Source: Gordonia malaquae NBRC 108250 (lineage in GTDB: Bacteria; Actinomycetota; Actinomycetes; Mycobacteriales; Mycobacteriaceae). From it: a stretch of DNA of 64,000 nucleotides. The position numbers and the translations under genes were made by a program. This document shows, piece by piece, positions 60,074 to 64,000 of the stretch. Positions within the stretch are counted from its first letter, which is position 1, and every line of letters begins with the position of its first letter. Below the pieces are notes generated by a model, which saw only the letters and a program-made list of their open reading frames with translations, had not been told where the DNA came from and made no database searches. The stretch lies in contig NZ_BAOP01000007.1 in the NCBI RefSeq assembly GCF_000344135.1, forward strand, positions 124,001-188,000. Direction: 5' to 3'.

Positions 60074-63000
60074 TTGGCTCTCGACCGCCAGTCCACCTCA
60101 ACCACAGCGGGTATCATCCCGGGCGCACCGCACCGCGCCTCATTCGCCAAGATCGACGAGCCTCTGGAGGTTCCGGGTCTGCTGGACGTCCAGCTCGACT
60201 CGTTCGATTGGCTCGTCGGTACGCCTGAATGGCGCGCCAAGGCGATCGCCCGCGGGGAAGAGAACCCGGTCGGCGGACTCGAGGAAGTCCTCCGCGAACT
60301 CTCGCCCATCGAGGACTTCTCGTCCTCGATGTCGCTGTCCTTCTCTGATCCGCACTTCGACGAGGTCAAGGCCTCGGTCGACGAGTGCAAAGACAAGGAC
60401 ATGACCTACGCGGCGCCGCTCTTCGTCACCGCTGAGTTCATCAACAACAACACGGGCGAGATCAAGTCGCAGACCGTCTTCATGGGCGACTTCCCGATCA
60501 TGACCGACAAGGGCAGCTTCGTCATCAACGGCACCGAGCGTGTCGTGGTCAGCCAGCTCGTCCGCAGCCCCGGCGTGTACTTCGACGCCAGCATCGACAA
60601 GGCCACCGAGAAGACCCTCCACTCCGTGAAGGTCATCCCGGGCCGTGGCGCCTGGCTCGAGTTCGACGTCGACAAGCGCGACACCGTGGGTGTCCGCATC
60701 GACCGCAAGCGCCGCCAGCCCGTCACCGTGCTGCTGCAGGCCCTGGGCATGACGCGTGAGGAGATCACCGAGCGCTTCGGCTTCTCCGAGATCCTCATGT
60801 CGACGCTCGAGAAGGACTCCACGTCCAACCAGGACGAAGCGCTCCTCGAGGTGTACCGCAAGCTGCGCCCGGGCGAGCCGCCGACCAAGGAGTCCGCGGA
60901 GAGCCTGCTGGAGAACCTGTTCTTCCGCGAGAAGCGCTACGACCTCGCACGCGTCGGTCGCTACAAGATCAACAAGAAGCTCGGCCTCACCGCGAACCCG
61001 ATGTTCGGCGAGTCGGTCCTGACCCGCGAAGACATCATCGCGACTGTCGAGTACCTGGTGCGCCTGCATGAGGCCGATCCGAACCACATCTCGAACATGA
61101 CCGTCCCCGGCGGCGTCGAGGTTCCCGTCGAGGTCGACGACATCGACCACTTCGGCAACCGTCGTCTCCGCACGGTCGGCGAGCTGATCCAGAACCAGAT
61201 CCGCGTGGGCCTGTCGCGTATGGAGCGTGTTGTGCGCGAGCGCATGACCACCCAGGACGCCGAGGCGATCACCCCGCAGACCCTGATCAACATCCGTCCC
61301 GTCGTGGCGGCGATCAAGGAGTTCTTCGGAACCAGCCAGCTGTCGCAGTTCATGGACCAGAACAACCCGCTGTCGGGTCTGACGCACAAGCGTCGCCTGT
61401 CTGCACTGGGCCCCGGCGGTCTGTCGCGTGAGCGCGCAGGCCTCGAAGTCCGAGACGTCCACCCGTCGCACTACGGCCGCATGTGCCCGATCGAGACCCC
61501 GGAAGGCCCGAACATCGGCCTGATCGGTTCGCTGTCGGTGTACGCCCGCGTGAACCCGTTCGGTTTCATCGAGACGCCGTACCGCAAGGTCGTCGACGGT
61601 GTCGTCACAGACGAGATCGCCTACATGACCGCTGACGAAGAGGATCGTTACCTCATCGGTCAGGCGAACACGAACTACGACGCCGACGGTCGCATCACCG
61701 ACGAGCGTGTTCTCGTTCGCCTCAAGGGCGCCGAGGTCGAGTTCGTCCCGGCCGGCTCGGTCGAACTGCTCGACGTCTCGCCTCGCCAGATGGTCTCCGT
61801 CGCAACCGCGATGATTCCGTTCCTCGAGCACGACGACGCGAACCGTGCCCTGATGGGCGCCAACATGCAGCGTCAGGCGGTGCCGCTGGTTCGCAGCGAG
61901 TCGCCGCTGGTCGGCACCGGCATGGAACTCCGTGCCGCCGTCGACGCCGGCGATGTCATCGTCACCGGCAAGACCGGTGTGGTGGAGGAGGTCTCGGCCG
62001 ACTTCATCACCGTGATGGCCGACGACGGCACGCGTGACAGCTTCCGTCTGCGCAAGTTCGAGCGTTCGAACCACGGCACCTGCGCCAACCAGGTCCCGAT
62101 CGTGGACGAAGGCCAGCGTGTCGAGGCCGGCCAGGTCCTCGCCGACGGCCCCTGCACCGATCAGGGCGAGATGGCGCTCGGCAAGAACCTGCTCGTGGCG
62201 ATCATGCCGTGGGAGGGCCACAACTACGAGGACGCGATCATCCTGTCGCAGCGCCTCGTGGAAGAGGACACTCTCACCTCGATCCACATCGAGGAGCACG
62301 AGATCGACGCCCGCGACACCAAGCTCGGTGCCGAGGAGATCACTCGTGACATCCCGAACGTCTCCGATGAGGTCCTCGCCGACCTCGACGAGCGTGGCAT
62401 CGTGCGCATCGGCGCCGAGGTCCGCGACGGCGACGTGCTGGTCGGCAAGGTCACGCCGAAGGGCGAGACCGAGCTGACCCCGGAGGAGCGTCTGCTCCGC
62501 GCGATCTTCGGTGAGAAGGCTCGCGAGGTCCGCGACACGTCCCTCAAGGTGCCCCACGGTGAGACCGGCAAGGTCATCGGCGTCCGCGTCTTCAGCCGAG
62601 ACGACGACGACGATCTGGCGCCCGGCGTCAACGAGCTCGTCCGCGTCTACGTCGCGCAGAAGCGCAAGATCCAGGACGGCGACAAGCTCGCAGGCCGCCA
62701 CGGCAACAAGGGCGTCATCGGCAAGATCCTCCCGCAGGAGGACATGCCGTTCCTGCCCGACGGCACGCCTGTCGACATCATCCTGAACACCCACGGTGTT
62801 CCGCGTCGTATGAACATCGGCCAGATCCTGGAGACGCACCTCGGGTGGGTCGCCAAGGCAGGCTGGAATATCGACACGGCACAGCTGGAGGAGGAGTGGG
62901 CCAAGCGCCTGCCCGCCGACATGCTGTCGGCCGAGCCGAACACGAACACCGCCACCCCGGTGTTCGACGGCGCCAAGGACGACGAGCTGGCAGGTCTGCT

Positions 63001-63574
63001 CGGCTCGACGCTCCCGAACCGCGACGGCGACGTCATGGTCGGCCCCGACGGCAAGGCGACGCTGTTCGACGGTCGTTCCGGCGAGCCGTTCCCGTACCCG
63101 GTGTCGGTCGGCTACATGTACATCATCAAGCTGCACCACCTGGTCGACGACAAGATCCACGCTCGTTCGACCGGTCCGTACTCGATGATCACGCAGCAGC
63201 CGCTCGGTGGTAAGGCGCAGTTCGGTGGACAGCGCTTCGGTGAGATGGAGTGCTGGGCGATGCAGGCGTACGGCGCCGCATACACCCTGCAGGAACTGCT
63301 GACCATCAAGTCGGACGACGTCGTCGGCCGCGTGAAGGTCTACGAGGCGATCGTCAAGGGCGAGAACATCCCGGAGCCGGGCATCCCCGAGTCGTTCAAG
63401 GTGCTCCTCAAGGAGCTCCAGTCGCTGTGCCTGAATGTGGAGGTGCTGTCGTCGGACGGCGCCGCCATCGAGATGGCCGACTCGGACGACGAGGATCTCG
63501 AGCGCGCTGCTGCCAACCTCGGCATCAACCTGTCGCGCAACGAGAACGCCACTGTCGACGATCTCGCCAACTGA
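60074..63574 (+). CDS. rpoB: DNA-directed RNA polymerase subunit beta
   Basis: A 1166-residue beta subunit. The TTG at 60074 is used because GGAAGGA sits 6 nt upstream and the encoded start (ALDRQSTS) parallels that of M. tuberculosis, which also uses TTG; a GTG at 60056 lies before the ribosome-binding site. The rifampicin-resistance-determining region (about residues 418-450) reads [18 protein letters not shown] then [13 protein letters not shown], i.e. wild type at the usual mutation sites. C-terminal catalytic and clamp segments ([20 protein letters not shown]) complete. rpoC follows after 60 bases. Confidence 0.99.
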   Translation: MALDRQSTSTTAGIIPGAPHRASFAKIDEPLEVPGLLDVQLDSFDWLVGTPEWRAKAIARGEENPVGGLEEVLRELSPIEDFSSSMSLSFSDPHFDEVKASVDECKDKDMTYAAPLFVTAEFINNNTGEIKSQTVFMGDFPIMTDKGSFVINGTERVVVSQLVRSPGVYFDASIDKATEKTLHSVKVIPGRGAWLEFDVDKRDTVGVRIDRKRRQPVTVLLQALGMTREEITERFGFSEILMSTLEKDSTSNQDEALLEVYRKLRPGEPPTKESAESLLENLFFREKRYDLARVGRYKINKKLGLTANPMFGESVLTREDIIATVEYLVRLHEADPNHISNMTVPGGVEVPVEVDDIDHFGNRRLRTVGELIQNQIRVGLSRMERVVRERMTTQDAEAITPQTLINIRPVVAAIKEFFGTSQLSQFMDQNNPLSGLTHKRRLSALGPGGLSRERAGLEVRDVHPSHYGRMCPIETPEGPNIGLIGSLSVYARVNPFGFIETPYRKVVDGVVTDEIAYMTADEEDRYLIGQANTNYDADGRITDERVLVRLKGAEVEFVPAGSVELLDVSPRQMVSVATAMIPFLEHDDANRALMGANMQRQAVPLVRSESPLVGTGMELRAAVDAGDVIVTGKTGVVEEVSADFITVMADDGTRDSFRLRKFERSNHGTCANQVPIVDEGQRVEAGQVLADGPCTDQGEMALGKNLLVAIMPWEGHNYEDAIILSQRLVEEDTLTSIHIEEHEIDARDTKLGAEEITRDIPNVSDEVLADLDERGIVRIGAEVRDGDVLVGKVTPKGETELTPEERLLRAIFGEKAREVRDTSLKVPHGETGKVIGVRVFSRDDDDDLAPGVNELVRVYVAQKRKIQDGDKLAGRHGNKGVIGKILPQEDMPFLPDGTPVDIILNTHGVPRRMNIGQILETHLGWVAKAGWNIDTAQLEEEWAKRLPADMLSAEPNTNTATPVFDGAKDDELAGLLGSTLPNRDGDVMVGPDGKATLFDGRSGEPFPYPVSVGYMYIIKLHHLVDDKIHARSTGPYSMITQQPLGGKAQFGGQRFGEMECWAMQAYGAAYTLQELLTIKSDDVVGRVKVYEAIVKGENIPEPGIPESFKVLLKELQSLCLNVEVLSSDGAAIEMADSDDEDLERAAANLGINLSRNENATVDDLAN

Positions 63575-63631
63575 CCCTCACCACTTACGACGGGGTTCAC
63601 CCCGGTGAACCCAGAGAGCTCTGAAAGGTAA

Positions 63632-64000
<369 letters not shown>

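Noticed and set aside
60140-63160. 1006-codon open frame on the minus strand opposite rpoB
   Set aside because: It mirrors rpoB codons in a high-GC genome (amino-acid run of Asp, Val, Arg, Leu with no domain). rpoB is unmistakable on the plus strand.

Overview
The window is a single high-GC chromosomal segment from a mycolic-acid-type actinobacterium (order Mycobacteriales). The evidence is a complete Mce lipid-import operon headed by an Mkl/MceG ATPase, a HadA-HadB fusion dehydratase, a PE-PPE-domain secreted protein, three PapA/condensation-type acyltransferases, BldC, DUF3349 and F420-type enzymes. The gene order follows the Mycobacterium tuberculosis Rv0524-Rv0668 backbone (hemL, ccs genes, men genes, grcC, htpX, yajQ, rpmG, had, secE, nusG, rplK, rplA, rplJ, rplL, mkl, rpoB, rpoC). 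The HadAB fusion and the mce operon placed beside rpoB argue against Mycobacterium itself and suit a Gordonia/Rhodococcus/Nocardia-like genome. The genus is inference.

Layout. 1-5.3 kb: end of hemL, a phosphoglycerate-mutase-like gene and a system II cytochrome c biogenesis operon (resA-ccdA-resB-ccsB), nearly all start/stop overlapping. 5.4-10.5 kb: bldC on the minus strand, then a coupled run DUF4229, Cds1-like PLP enzyme, ABC ATPase, FtsX-type permease. 10.5-11.6 kb: a small HTH regulator under a palindromic promoter/operator, overlapping a Clp_N-domain protein with an Arg/Gly-rich linker. 11.7-29.5 kb: a dispersed menaquinone region (menA, menE, menB, menD, menG, a menJ-like reductase, a polyprenyl diphosphate synthase) interleaved with DUF3349 genes, PitA phosphate transport under a PHO-box-like array, a secreted PE-PPE esterase, thioesterase, acetyltransferase, trans-acting enoyl reductase and a methyltransferase. 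29.5-33.1 kb: HtpX, YajQ, tRNA-Tyr/Thr/Met, rpmG and the HadAB fusion. 33.1-35.9 kb: tRNA-Trp, secE, nusG, rplK, rplA. 36.3-46.1 kb: the accessory part, with three translationally coupled PapA-like acyltransferases, a DUF2786 protein, L-lactate dehydrogenase, a TIGR04338 metalloprotein, a CocE-like hydrolase and a GH76 glycosidase. 46.2-64 kb: rplJ-rplL, the mkl-yrbEAB-mceA-F operon with two Mce-associated proteins, then rpoB and the start of rpoC.

How it fits together. Menaquinone synthesis, cytochrome c maturation and lactate dehydrogenase serve respiration. HadAB, PapA-like proteins and the Mce system concern envelope lipids. The ribosomal, NusG and RNA polymerase genes are the housekeeping core.

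The most striking non-coding signal is that about 17 genes carry a -10 hexamer (mostly TANNNT) ending only 6-8 nt before the start codon, which implies leaderless mRNAs. There is also a divergent promoter squeezed into 26 bp between menD and a methyltransferase gene, a family of palindromic intergenic repeats (two copies), an inverted pair of about 55-bp repeats, and a 25-bp inverted repeat between htpX and yajQ. I see no insertion sequences, prophage genes or CRISPR arrays.
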